Of a DNA stretch of 64,000 bases, positions 8,144 through 19,255 are shown piece by piece. How positions within the stretch are numbered: position 1 is the stretch's first letter; each line of letters starts with the position of its first letter. Origin of the DNA: Chaetoderma sp. LZ-2023a (Eukaryota > Mollusca > Caudofoveata > Chaetodermatida > Chaetodermatidae); contig CM067372.1 of NCBI GenBank assembly GCA_034401795.1, positions 22,035,462 through 22,099,461 of the forward strand. Reading direction: 5' to 3'. Under the pieces are notes generated by a model. It ran no database searches. It was not told the DNA's origin and worked only from the letters and a program-made list of their open reading frames with translations. The translations under genes were made by a program, and so were the position numbers.

Positions 8144-11100
8144 TACTTGATGGGCTCGGTATGGACCCCCATCTGGCAGCACATGGCGCTTATCATAGTA
8201 AGCGGAGAGTCCAAGTTTTTCCTGCGCATATGTCACCATACCATGGTTGCGCATGCGTAGGTCTCGATTGGTGGCTCTGTCCACTACACCATGGAGGGCG
8301 CTGTAGAACCTCTGCCAGGAGATGTCATTCTGCCGTTTAGACATTCCCTTGGTCGAGCATTTCACTTGCAAGTTTCTGCTGTTCCAGTGGTCTGTATTCT
8401 CCATGTAGTAGCACTTGGAGCAGAGAGCAATACCACGAGTGCCTTCGAACTCGAGCTTGAACAATCCCGGAGTGCGGTTAGACCATTTGTCCCATGCCAA
8501 CCAGTCCAGTTTGCAGGCCTCATACTCCGTTCACATCTCTGGGCGTATCACCTCATCGAGGTTGGGGCCTGCTGAGGCGATATAGGCAGAATCGGTGTCC
8601 ATCTGCAGGTACTCGAAGCTGTCACAAGCTACGTAGCTCGTATACTGCTATACCCACCTGGAAGGGGCGACGAAGCCTTACGGCTCTGCAGTTCGTATGA
8701 ATCACCGATCTCCTCTAGATCCTCGAGCCATGCACTATGCAAGGCTCTGTGTACTGCTCGTTCCTCCTTAGTGAAGCTCGTGTTGGTATGACATTCTAAT
8801 GCCTCGATCAGCTTCCCATATGCACTGTTGCCGAGGAGTTTGAAGAGATCAGCCAACAAGGATTTAGTTTTGTCAACATCCCTGGTACAAGGTGCCTCAG
8901 TAACAGAGTCTACAAGCCATTCAAAAGGTGTCTGTGAGGTGTAGTCTATAGTGTAATAGATAGCAGTAATCTCTAACCCATTGGCAAGGTACCAATTGAG
9001 AGTTGGTGCATACAATACCCTCTTCTTACCAGAGAGTGCACCAACGAGCTCGCTAGTTGTAGACTTTTGTAGACCTGTTTTATCAAGGTATGCAAGCAAC
9101 TCTGAAGGTATAGCCTCTTCTGGGATCTCACGATGATAGAAGATGGGAGACATCTCCCCGAACATTGGCCATAACACTTTAGGTACCTCAATGTCGACCT
9201 CAGCAAACCCGAACCAAGGATCTGCTAGCAGATCCTGCTTAAAGCGTTCAATATCACTGCTTACACGCCTCCCCCACCGTCGTACAGTTTCTTTACCACA
9301 AGGCATTGCTTGGGCCATGGTTGACAAATACAGAGCACTTGCATCATAGCCAAGGAGACGTTGACATACTCGCTAACCTTGGCGAATTCGGGTAACCCCA
9401 GCCTCGTGATATCTCGTGAACACAATGCTCGGACCACGAACAACAGCAGCCTTTAACATCTCATAAGCTTCCTTGCCTGGAGAGTAAAGGCTAATATCCA
9501 GCTCATGTTCAGCAGTACCACGAAGTATGTACTGAAGCGACACACCAGGAAGTGACACTGCATCCTTCAGAATGTCAATACCTCGTTTTGTGTAGAATTC
9601 TCGCATCTTCTCTAAGGCTTCAATGAACGGGCTAACATCCAAGTTGTTGTAATATCGCAACCAGTCAGCAAATATCTTCATCCCCAGATCTCTGAAGGTA
9701 TGCTTACAAGCTTTCCACTCTGACAACTCAAGAATGTAACCACGTTTGAGCTTGGACCACCACGCAGGATAATCAAGTAGTCCAGGATAGTCAAGCTTCT
9801 CAGGTGAGTCGAACCATTCATAAGGTAACCAGCTCTTCTGTTGCGTGCAACCGTAGGCTTTGATCCATTTCTCATAAGAAGCCCCTGGGCCGAGGTAGTT
9901 GATTACATCGAGAAACCTCAGTTCAGGCGTAATGAGGACTATTGTCTGGCTAGCCTTCTTGGCGACTTTCACTGTTCCTTTGGATGCATTAGTAAGTTCA
10001 TCCACGAAGTACTTCTTGATGAGGTTCAGGTCGTACCGCCCAGAGTTGAACCCGATCAGGCACCTGGTCACACCACTCATTGATAAGTCGTTTCTGTCGT
10101 TTTGGTAAGTTGTCCAAGTCGGCGGGTAGATACTGTGACCGAACCCTTGCATGGATCGTGGAGGCTCGTAGTTGGATCTCCGACATGAACTCTGAGATCA
10201 CCACTTTGGAGTTAGCATTGCAGAGGTGAGTTGGCGAGCTCGCGCTACCATCTAAGGAGCAGCTGACTGACACCGAGTTTGGTATGTGGGCACTCTCAAT
10301 CGTGAGACTCTCTGTAGGGTGGGTCTTGATCCCATCTAGAAGGCCTTCAAAGTCATAGACAATAAAGTGTGGGTATGGTACTGTCCGCACATGGTGTGGA
10401 CGCGTGGCCAGTGTTTTATACAGTACTCCCACTGTACCACATGCGTGCGTCCAGATGCTCTCAGTTTCTCGTCTCTCGCGACCGTCTTGTGGTATCTTTG
10501 ATCAGCATCCTCACCACACTGGTGTTGTGAACATCCATGCCAGTGACAGCCATGAAACTGGCATACTGTGTCAGTTGTCGGATCATAACCATCTACGGGA
10601 GCACCCTCGATCCAACGCTCACCACCGTGACCACACCTTGCATGGTGTATATGAATTCCACGGTTTCTCGACTCATATTCAATCCAACGAGTAGCTGCGG
10701 AACTGGCCGGTTGGTAGGGATAGAAGGCCTTCTGGTATCGGAACTGCGGTGCTACTACCTTCTCCCCATGGCAATCGATGGTCGTTTTTCCCTTTGTACA
10801 TCGGTCAGCATGGCGATGGAGACTACATGCTTGGGTGAACTGCTGTTGACAGTGCCCACAGCTGAAAGTCTGGGCCAGCTTGGAGATGTCCTTAATGAAG
10901 AAGGCGTGGTGGTCGCACACTCCTATTGTCATGAGGGTCGGATAGTGTGCAGGTGTCCTGGTCAGATGCCAGCTACCCTCTTCAGTGGGCTCATAAACAC
11001 GAATCCCTGTCTTCGCAAATAACTCTACCTTGTCCAGCTGGTCTAGGGACGTCTTTGGTACGTCAGCCACAGGCCTGTTCTGGCCATAGAACTGTTTAAC

Positions 11101-11733
11101 AAGCTCTCGTGCAGGAGCTGTACTTCTAACAACACTTGCACACTGCTGGACTACTAGACATCTCCAGAGGCACATGCTATCTTTGTAGGTATCGAGTGCC
11201 ACCATTCCCTTCCTCCATCGGAGCCAGACCTGGAGGGGGCCTGTCCCTAGCAGAGGCAGGCGGCCGATGACAACCTTTACCTCAACGTTGATTGATCTGA
11301 CGAATGCCCATGCGGTATTGGGTCAATCGATATTGTCTGGGTCGAGGCGGGCTTGCTCTCTGCCCTCCAACCAAGTCTGGGTCTCTCCTAGTGTATTCAT
11401 CCAGGAACTTCCTGGAGCATTCTTGTGGAAGAGCATTACCCTACCATCCTCGATGTGGCGGATTCGATAGGTGTGGGTATACCGAAGGTAGAAGGCGTTC
11501 TGAATAGTCCGCAGCTTCTCCATGATCCGACCTGTAATGTCTCCTTCTAGCCCTCTGAAGAATACTGTTCGCCGTCCTCTCTCCTCTGTCTCCCTCTCAC
11601 CACGACGCTCGTTGAGAATATGGTGACCTTCTCGCCTCATACTCCGGGCTAGGGTTTCAGATCTCTCTCCCTTCATTAATCGTCTTCTGATTCGGTGTAG
11701 AAGAGGTAGGCATTCTTGTGAATGGCTTGCCAT
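8135..11733 (-). pseudogene. polB: Protein-primed family B DNA polymerase of the Polinton
   Basis: The minus-strand gene starts at ATG 11733 and ends at TAG 8135-8137, about 1,200 codons, normal for Polinton PolB. In order it holds a basic N-terminus; a C2H2-like zinc finger (Cys near 10860, His near 10815); an endonuclease-like region with DGYD (about 10593) and HGCHWHGC (about 10554-10531); Exo I YDFE (about 10354); Exo II FNSGRYD (about 10047); Exo III YNNLD (about 9650); motif A YDASALYL (about 9347-9325); motif B KLLGNSAYG (8841-8815); motif C DTDS (8599-8588); and a C-terminal KCSTKGMSK region (about 8400). Breaks: TGA at 11323-11325, shifts near 10390, 10065, 9410, 9350 and 8655, and TGA at 8531-8533. 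All catalytic motifs remain readable, so decay is moderate. It overlaps the integrase stop by 9 bases. Confidence 0.95.
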
Positions 11734-12077
11734 CCGAGTTGCTACAGCTTCGTCTCCTCATACAACTGACGACTCTCACGGATCGGCTGTGCTTTATTGT
11801 GAGGGTGCAATGGGTCCTCAGAGGTGAGCGCCGGAAACCCCTTGCTCGGGAGAGTCACTTTAGCCACTCCTCGGCAAGGGTGGGGAGTCGCTTTCGCCAC
11901 TCCTCGGCATTGGCGTGTGCAATCATCTGGAGCAATCGGCTTTGCGGGCCTTAGAATAGCCTCTAAGACCGAATTGCTTTGCCATCACTTGAAGCTGTGT
12001 TACAGTAACCATGATGCAAGGTCTATATATTAGATCTTAAACCTTTCTGGCCATCTTTGAGGGTGTTGCAGTAAGTG
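11734..12077. other. Region upstream of polB, no supported gene
   Basis: No convincing frame is visible. A short phrase, GCCACTCCTCGGCA, occurs twice within about 40 bases (about 11865-11925). If polB was transcribed here, its promoter would lie in this stretch. No clear TATA box was seen immediately before ATG 11733. A block at about 12018-12048 resembles one at 12798-12826 (both contain GTCTATAT and CTTAAACCTT), so the two may bracket the array and ORF between them. Confidence 0.4.
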
Positions 12078-12518
12078 GCGATCAGTACCTGTGTGTGGTG
12101 TATACCCCTGTGGATGCCTTTCTCTAAATGGGTGTTCAGAACCTATTATGTATGGTGATCAGTACCTGTGGGTGGTGTATATCCCTGTGGATGCATGTCT
12201 CTAAATGGGCCTTCAGACCTTATTCTGTGTAGCGATCAGTACCTGTGGGTGGTGTATATCCCTGTCGATGCCTGCCCCTAAATGGGTGTTCAGACCCTAT
12301 TATGTGTGGCGATCAGTACCTGTGGGTGGTGTATATCCCTGTGGATGCCTGTCTCTAAATGGGTGTTCAGACCCTATTATGTGTGGCGATCAGTACCTGT
12401 GGGTGATGTATATCCCTGTGGATGCCTGCCCCTAAATGGGCCTTCAGACCCTATTATGTGTTGCGATCAGTACCTGTGGGTGGTGTATATCCCTGTGGAG
12501 ACCTGTCTCTAAATGCGT
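12078..12518 (+). repeat. 77-bp tandem repeat array, about six units
   Basis: The phrase GATCAGTACCTGTG recurs with unit starts at 12078, 12155, 12232, 12309, 12386 and 12463, exactly 77 bases apart each time. Units differ by a few substitutions, for example GGTGTTCAGA versus GGCCTTCAGA. The array lies just outside the polymerase 5' end and ends inside the stop region of the next minus-strand ORF. Subterminal tandem repeats in a mobile element, or a minisatellite at its edge, are both possible. Because 77 is not a multiple of three, open frames through it have no coding meaning. Confidence 0.9.
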
Positions 12519-12766
12519 GGCATGACACGTTTAAGTTCTTCCATAACTAAACTGAACTTTCTCCTGTCACAGACCTTCTTGTGGTTCATTCTGTTGGAAT
12601 GTTTACGAACTCTGCATGCTTTACATAGTCCACAGTCTGTATAAATACCTGCCCCGCATCCTCTGCACGGCTTCGGCTCAACAGCATCCTTCTGAATCTG
12701 AACATTGTGTGTCGCGCAATATTCTCGAACACAGTTCATTAAGCATCGAACAGGCTTACCTCGCAT
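12509..12766 (-). CDS. 85-residue cysteine-rich putative zinc-binding protein
   Basis: A minus-strand ATG at 12766 opens an intact 85-codon frame. The central part has the spacing C-x2-C-x8-C-x2-C-x2-C followed after 15 residues by another Cys, with basic residues between (phrase CRGCGAGIYTDCGLCKAC). This looks like a zinc-binding ribbon or treble-clef region. The N-terminus has three further Cys. The last codons overlap the final, degenerate unit of the 77-bp array, which supplies the stop. It might be a small regulatory gene of the Polinton or a captured fragment. I do not recognise a family. It remains unbroken while its large neighbours are broken. Confidence 0.45.
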   Translation of the reverse strand: MRGKPVRCLMNCVREYCATHNVQIQKDAVEPKPCRGCGAGIYTDCGLCKACRVRKHSNRMNHKKVCDRRKFSLVMEELKRVMPRI

Positions 12767-13027
12767 ACGCCAATTGCATGTATTCTAATGCATGTTTGAT
12801 AAAGTCTATATCAAGGTCTTAAACCTTGGGCTGATGGGTGTAGGGCCTGGGTATCTTGTATGTATTTGTGGTTCTCCAGGACAGCGGGGTCCACACGGGA
12901 GTTTTATATTGTTGGCCATGGCCATTTGTCTAGATGGAAATCCAGTTGTCTAAATGGAAATCCAGTTGAGGGAGGTGATCAGGGAGGTGGTATTTTTCTA
13001 CTACCGGTTATACTACTACATGAGATG
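12767..13027. other. Transition from G+C-rich Polinton to A+T-rich repeat DNA
   Basis: No gene is seen. A short tandem duplication (ATGGAAATCCAGTTG twice, about 12935-12970) is present. Base composition falls from G+C-rich to A+T-rich here, and homology to the dispersed repeat family A begins at about 13028, so an element edge probably lies between 12,520 and 13,028. Confidence 0.4.
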
Positions 13028-16000
13028 TTGACTGCCAGATGGCAGACGGCATATAACAGGTGCAGACGATTGAACGACTAGTGGCAGGTGATCGGTATGG
13101 GATAACGTCAGTTGCCCTTTCAAGAAAGGTGAGATAAAATATCAATATGATTTACCTAGAACTGATACGCACCTAGTCATTACTGACGCAGTCTAAAATA
13201 ATGTAGGTGCATAGCGATAAAGAACTACCCGTAAGATGCACATATGTGTGCCAATGAGCCTTATGAAAATAATACTCAAATCAGTTCCATCAACCTTCGA
13301 TCAACACTACCTGTGCAAGATACATGTTTGTTATCCATGTACGCAAGTTGCTAATCGATTCTCTTAGTAAATGAAGATGAGTGTGTGTATTTGAGGCGCG
13401 GCTATAGCGGGCAGCTGGAGGACATATTACATATTACAGTACCAGCAAAGAATATGTTTAAAGAACCGTCATTTGATGACACCAGATACTGATTCATACG
13501 CCACTTAAAAATAATCAAGTGCACGTGTGAATAGCCACATATCATTATAGAGCAAGGCTACACATGCTTCCCTCAATGTCCAATGAGGTTCTCTAAGGTG
13601 GACCATACGGTATATTAAGATACACCAAACAAAGGCCACCAACCTTTGTTTCTGATACTAAATGTCTTAGAATATGGTGGTATAGTTTAAGCTTACATAC
13701 CAGGATGATAAAAAGCTTTCATGTTCCTGTTATAGTTGTGTTTGCATTGATTAGCATTTTGCTAACATCATTAGCCCTCCTACAGCACTACTATAGAGTG
13801 CGCATTGTATCAGTGAATGCACACAATGGATTGGCAAATCCAGCAAGTCTCTCTTATCCATATGATACACATTAGTTATTGATCATGAGCTTTCCCGGAT
13901 TCTGCTGCATAATTGATGGATTTTCCCCATATTTTCTTCAACTATAGATTTACTTTTCCTATTGTGAACAAGCTTGCTGTGTAGCTCTGTGCCTCTTTTT
14001 GCTGTGGTTAAGACCTTTTGCTCTAAAGTCAATAATTCTTACTTAATGAGGTATTGGCCATTTCATTGAGGAGTGTTAAAGGGGAACACAAGAAGGGTCA
14101 CCATCGTTTGCATAAAATACGCAGTTCTATTGTAGATCCCACATTTAAGCTACTGTGTAAAGCTTATTCCCGACATTTATACATAAATCCGAGTAAAATG
14201 GTGTTGAAAAACGCTATGTTACTATAATTGTCTGCGAGTTATTACACCTATGACGTCATAGGTTGAATCCCATCCGACACGAACCATAATAACGGCACTC
14301 TGAAGACATGAGTGCATGCATTTGGATGGTGATATCTCTATCGGTGATAATGCTATCGATATCATTTATATATGTACAGATTGAAGAGATTAAGACGCGT
14401 ATCACACTATCGCAAATTTATGGAATGTATTTGTTATTTTCACACATTAATTGCCGAACCGTAAGATGGCCATTTTCTATGAAGATACCTGCCATTTACA
14501 TTAACATTACACAATCTCAGGAAGTTTTTAGGCTAGTATGAAAACATAAGTACCTAAAGATGGACTGGATGTATGTACAAACTATTTAAACTCTCATATT
14601 AATAGATGAAACTGTAATAACATTATCTGCCGTAGCCCCAGTGAGAGTGTTGATTCAATAGTGGCAATTATATTGAATTGCCTATACTATCGCGTCATTC
14701 ATTTATCTCAAGATCAAAACTTCATGTCAAAATTGGCACCACCAGAGAAATCAGACAATGGACTGTTAGTATATATTCCTCAACATTTCCGCAAATATAG
14801 TTTATAGATTCCTAAAACCGCTGAAGAAAATCCCCTTATAAAAACGCAATTCGCAATTTTGTTGCGATAGTTTACGTTACGGTCTGTAGATTCATTTTAT
14901 ACACAGTAGTATAGAGGTTCTGGTGATTCCCTTTAACACTCACTCTCGTCTGCAGATGTTCATCAGCGCTTTCATTGTGTCACTTGTCCAGGATTTCACT
15001 TAGAACTATTGAATGCAGATCGTGATTCTGTAATAGACTTATACTTTATCTAAGAACGTCAGACGCTTATCTATTCCCTCGTATTGTGATCGATATACAG
15101 ATCAAGTTATGTTAGATTAGGCACTCCTTATAAGCAAAGACAATTCTAGCCATGGTTTGCGTTTGTTCAAAATATTGGCTGATGCTGATGCAGATGGCAA
15201 CGTCTAGAAATCGATGGCGACGTCAGAATATTTAGTTCCGGTAGTAACTAATAAATCAAAATGCATATACATGGAAATGATGTTACATAAGCAACGAAAA
15301 CGCTAAAGCAAAATCTGTGATCCACGCCATGTTGAATGTCGAGATCAGATCTGTCACTCATGAAATAGCGACACAGAACTATTGCCGTCATAATAAACAA
15401 TTATGTCACAGGTATATTGACATCACAATCAAAATGAATAATGAATGGCATAGCTAGCTCCGCCATGAACATTGAAAAGGCTGCCAAGTGTATGTATTGC
15501 ATGAGTTTGATGAATTTAATATCTAAGAAACATAATATCCTGAAAATAATTTGCCAGAGCGTAGTTGCTGCCATCGTCAGCAACAACAATCAGTCAAACT
15601 AGTTTCTAAATTGCTTACTTATATAATTACCTTGAATGTGGGATTCTGCGATTTCATGGGTGAACGTATATAAATTGAACCACACAAACGCACCCCACAG
15701 GCGGAACTTAAGTAGAAATTTACGGAGCATAGTTAGAAACGAATCCCTATTGTACAGCTTCTAACAGACAACATCACGTGACAGTATCTACCATGAAACA
15801 GAGTATCTTGACAATCCCTGAGTGTTTCTTTGTGGACTATCTGCAATACACCTCGTCGGCGTATTTATGAGTTGATTATGCTACCTTTGGTAAGCAACGT
15901 TTTCAAGATATTTCATACAGAGTATCATACATCTGATGTACATATATCCAACGATAATCCAAGATTATCATGTATTTATATTGTTCTGGCATATGACAAC

Positions 16001-17400
16001 AATACCATGAAGGAAACGAATACTATGACTTGCAGATTGTGACAATTTAAGTACATGGGAGATTAACGGTGGGCATATAGTCCAATGTCCAATGGATACA
16101 CCTGCTTTCTTTCTGCTTGACAAATAGGTTGTCCACTGTCCGCGTACCTTAGTAAGGCCCTGATTTCCAATTGCTGTCTGACTATTGCCATTTCGATAAT
16201 GTAAAGCATACCGTATACATATGATACACTGGGTGAGAAGCTCCTTCCAGAACAGTATGAAGTGTTTAAAATGTGTGATTAGTTGTTTTCCGCGCTACCA
16301 TATATAATGTATATAAAGAGTAGCAATGCCGAAGGGAAGGTTAAACACACACATTCAATTTCTCTCCTAAACACGCTCTTGATTAAGCATATTAAACCTT
16401 CAAAGCAAACGCCACCTATGTCAGTGTCCTCGAAACCACAATGCCAGTGTATGTCAATGCGATGTCAATACGATGTCAATGGGATACGAATGTTTCCTTT
16501 ACCATCGAGGCACCCATCCATTCATAGCAAGGAAATAAACCCGTGAATAGGGTAGACAATGCCTTTAAATGACACATCGATATATTGATAGCAGTCGCCT
16601 CACGGGTCGCCGCATTAGTTCACTGGTACTGTTGCATTAGATGAAGATGATGGACCTTTCCAGTCTTAGCTATGTCCCGCCCATCACTAGCTAACCTCCA
16701 GTCACACCTCGCTCGTGTTGAGATCGATCGATCCCTGAACTCACTGACTGTCAATTTCCAGAAAGCTATACATGTACGCTGTTGAATATTTTGAAACTAA
16801 TTTGACTGGGTGCTGTTGCTGCCTATGGCACCAAACAGCTTCCGGTCAAATTAGTTTCACAATATTCAACACAATGGTTATTAAACGGTAAACAAACACA
16901 ACTCGTACACCGTGTCGGACAATTACACGTTACAGACAAATTGTTTCAAGTCATTCATAGCTTACAGATTATGACGTCCGCCTAACGTGACGTGGTTGAT
17001 TATGATGTCATATGATTGCCTGAGGAAATGGATTCAGATTCAGATTGTTTTAAATCAGTTGTTACATGGCTACAACGACATGGAAATTACAATCTATACT
17101 ATGCTACATACAGCCACAAATTTCACACACCCTATAAAATATCGATATCACTGCGGTAATAGATCAACATACCTGGCTGACAGCGGCAGGACTATGCTAT
17201 GTGTCAATGTATCACAAAAAAGCTCTCAAATAGAGTTGTATAATGCGTATGCATATCTATATTTCAATCTTAAGCCAAACTGTCGCTTAGCCTGTCCCTG
17301 TAGCGTGGCTGTGTTTCTATCTATCAGCATCTGTCAGTTCGCTGACTTCACTTTCAATAATGCTTCAAATTGACCGTCAATCGGTTTCATTAGAATTACT
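13028..17400 (+). repeat. Dispersed repeat family A, longest copy
   Basis: Blocks of this stretch recur elsewhere in the window in the same order with roughly a fifth of bases changed. The start (phrase ATAACAGGTGCAGACG) recurs at 34117. The AAAGAACC(G/A)TCATTTGATG block recurs at 34575 and near 43425. The block with CTATATAATTACCTTGAATG at about 15619 recurs at about 35550 and 44701. The 16330-17370 part recurs at about 52430-53420. No conserved protein frame runs through it. A large non-autonomous transposon or a segmentally duplicated unit would fit. No TIRs were identified. Confidence 0.75.
16780..16878. repeat. Foldback (MITE-like) element, copy 1
   Basis: Two arms of about 42 bases (AACTAATTTGACTGGGTGCT on the left, its approximate complement on the right) face each other across a short CCTATGGC centre and end in TTGAATATT / AATATTCAA. 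At least eight diverged full or partial copies occur in the window, all with the same ends, so this is a mobile foldback or MITE-like family. This copy has a few mismatches in the right arm. It has no coding capacity. Confidence 0.85.
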
Positions 17401-19227
17401 ACTCATGCTTTAACAAGATAAGTCATAAAATACTTTAATATAATCTTTGTCTCCAGTTAATTAAAGAGGGTAATTTGTGCGACCTTCCGGGCCAATGGAA
17501 TAATAATGATTTTGAAACAATGATTGACACGAGTCCAAGACTGCACATCGTCACGCAACATTTATGGTGGTGGTAACCATTCTTGAAGGTTGCCACCTGA
17601 TGCTGTATGCTTTTCATCAATTAATGCATACATTGTTAGAACATGTTTGAATTAAACTAGCGAAACGTTGAATACGATATATACGCGTGCCATGTCAAAC
17701 AATGCCACCGCATGATAATCACGCATCTCAAAATTGTCATTCAAATCCTGCGTTCAGCCATTTATATACGCGCGCACATATGGGCAAACAGCCCAACATA
17801 TACTCCTCACTATTGTCATGCAATATTCGTCTTGTTATTTTACCGTATTTACAGACATCACTGGCGTACCTTACGTCACTATCATAATGCTGCATGCATC
17901 ACACACATGACACTGGTCCAACAAGAATGGTGGAAAGGTCCGACTGCAACCATGTTATGTTTTTGATACGTTCAATTTAATAAACGTTATGGTGATATTG
18001 TTGAAGCTAATTTGACTAGGAAACTTCCACCTTGAAGTTGAGACACTGGGATTCATTTCTCAAAATGCTAACATGAGACGGGTATAGTTCGAGATGAATC
18101 CATCTATACTTGCAGATCAATCACTCAATCAATTGATTAATCTGGCGATCGATCGACCGACCCTGCTTGAATGCGCACGTGAGTGCTTGAGTGAGTGCAT
18201 GCACATGTGCGGCTTGCATGCCTGTTTGTGATACTGTGTGAGGATATCGTCTCTATCTTAGTAGTATGTCAATCCTTGATGTTCATATAACATCATTGTA
18301 TTTTGTTACGTCACACTGTGATTCTTTCTCCATTTACCATAACAGTGAAATGCCAATTTCACAACAGATACTTGTAATTTCCGATGAATGCAATGCCTAA
18401 AAATAAGAAACCAGCGCCTCTCTCCAACTTGATGACAATTGTCCACTTTCACAGCATTACACTATTTTCCCAAATGTGACGAGATCCCGTCAAAACCATC
18501 TGCACGCCCCATCGCTGGGGGTGAATCTAGCTTTATGATTGAAGAGTTTGCTCTTACAGAATTTACTTGAACATGCTATAGAGCTGCAACAAGGTGAACA
18601 GCACTGCTAGCAAATCATTTCCTTCTGATTCTGGTTTGACTTGATCAGTAAATGCTGTGTTTACAAGAGGGAGTCTAACCAGACGTAATTCCATATCAGA
18701 ACAATCCACATGATGATGGAATAAAAGACTCTGCTGTCTTTTGATACTATCACATGCATGTGACATGTTGATTTCCATGTTGTAGACATTGTATTGCATT
18801 AATATAATTATGGATGTTATCATACGTTGTGATCAGACTATGTCGGTGCAAATGTATTCTCTGTTAAACTTGCTATGCCAATTTCTCATAAAGCAGCCAA
18901 TTTTGTTTAAATTACCTTAGGATCCTCAGAAAGGACAAGTGGAGAAGATTGAATTTCAATCATTTTTAACATTTTAAACCACTAATTTGCAGAATCTTAT
19001 ATTCAAGGTGAAGATATTCGTACGCTATTAGATATATTGATTTATTCTAATTTATCTATCACACTAACAGCTCCAAGTCGGCATAGTTTCAAAACAATCA
19101 TCAGTATCTTCACCCAATTGTTAAATAATGCAATTGCCTATTTGCGGTTTGATTCACATGAGCAACTAATACAACAAAACAGACTCCATTTGGCGGCATA
19201 GCATTACAAGTGTCAAGGAGCTAAAAT
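17401..19227. other. No gene seen; A+T-rich DNA with one half foldback element
   Basis: Only short random frames are present. A single left arm of the foldback family (GTTGAAGCTAATTTGACTAG) lies at about 17999-18018. A GATCGATCGACCGACC stretch and GTGAGTGCTTGAGTGAGTGC repeats lie near 18148-18200. No promoter, RNA gene or protein is recognised. Confidence 0.4.
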
Positions 19228-19255
19228 ATGGAACTAGTTGTATTAGCAAGCTCTA

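Larger units (their letters stand above)
1..12520. mobile_element. Decayed Polinton/Maverick (adintovirus-like) element, left end outside window
   Basis: Three hallmark genes of Polintons are present together: a protein-primed family B DNA polymerase with an N-terminal zinc finger and HxxC-type nuclease-like region, a retroviral-type DDE integrase, and a FtsK/HerA-type packaging ATPase. Around them are many small proteins with membrane segments or coiled coils, as expected of virion components. G+C content is clearly higher than in the A+T-rich DNA after about 13,000. Nearly all larger genes are broken by frameshifts or stops, so this is an endogenous relic. The polymerase 5' end faces the right side, and a 77-bp tandem array beyond it may lie close to the element terminus. 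I did not find terminal inverted repeats, since the left end is missing. I also did not recognise the adenovirus-like cysteine protease, which may lie to the left. Confidence 0.9.

Noticed and set aside
1318..11733. An alternative genetic code (for example TGA read as an amino acid) to explain the internal stops in the Polinton
   Set aside because: TAA, TAG and TGA all occur as internal stops, and true frameshifts are also frequent. Pseudogene decay explains everything.
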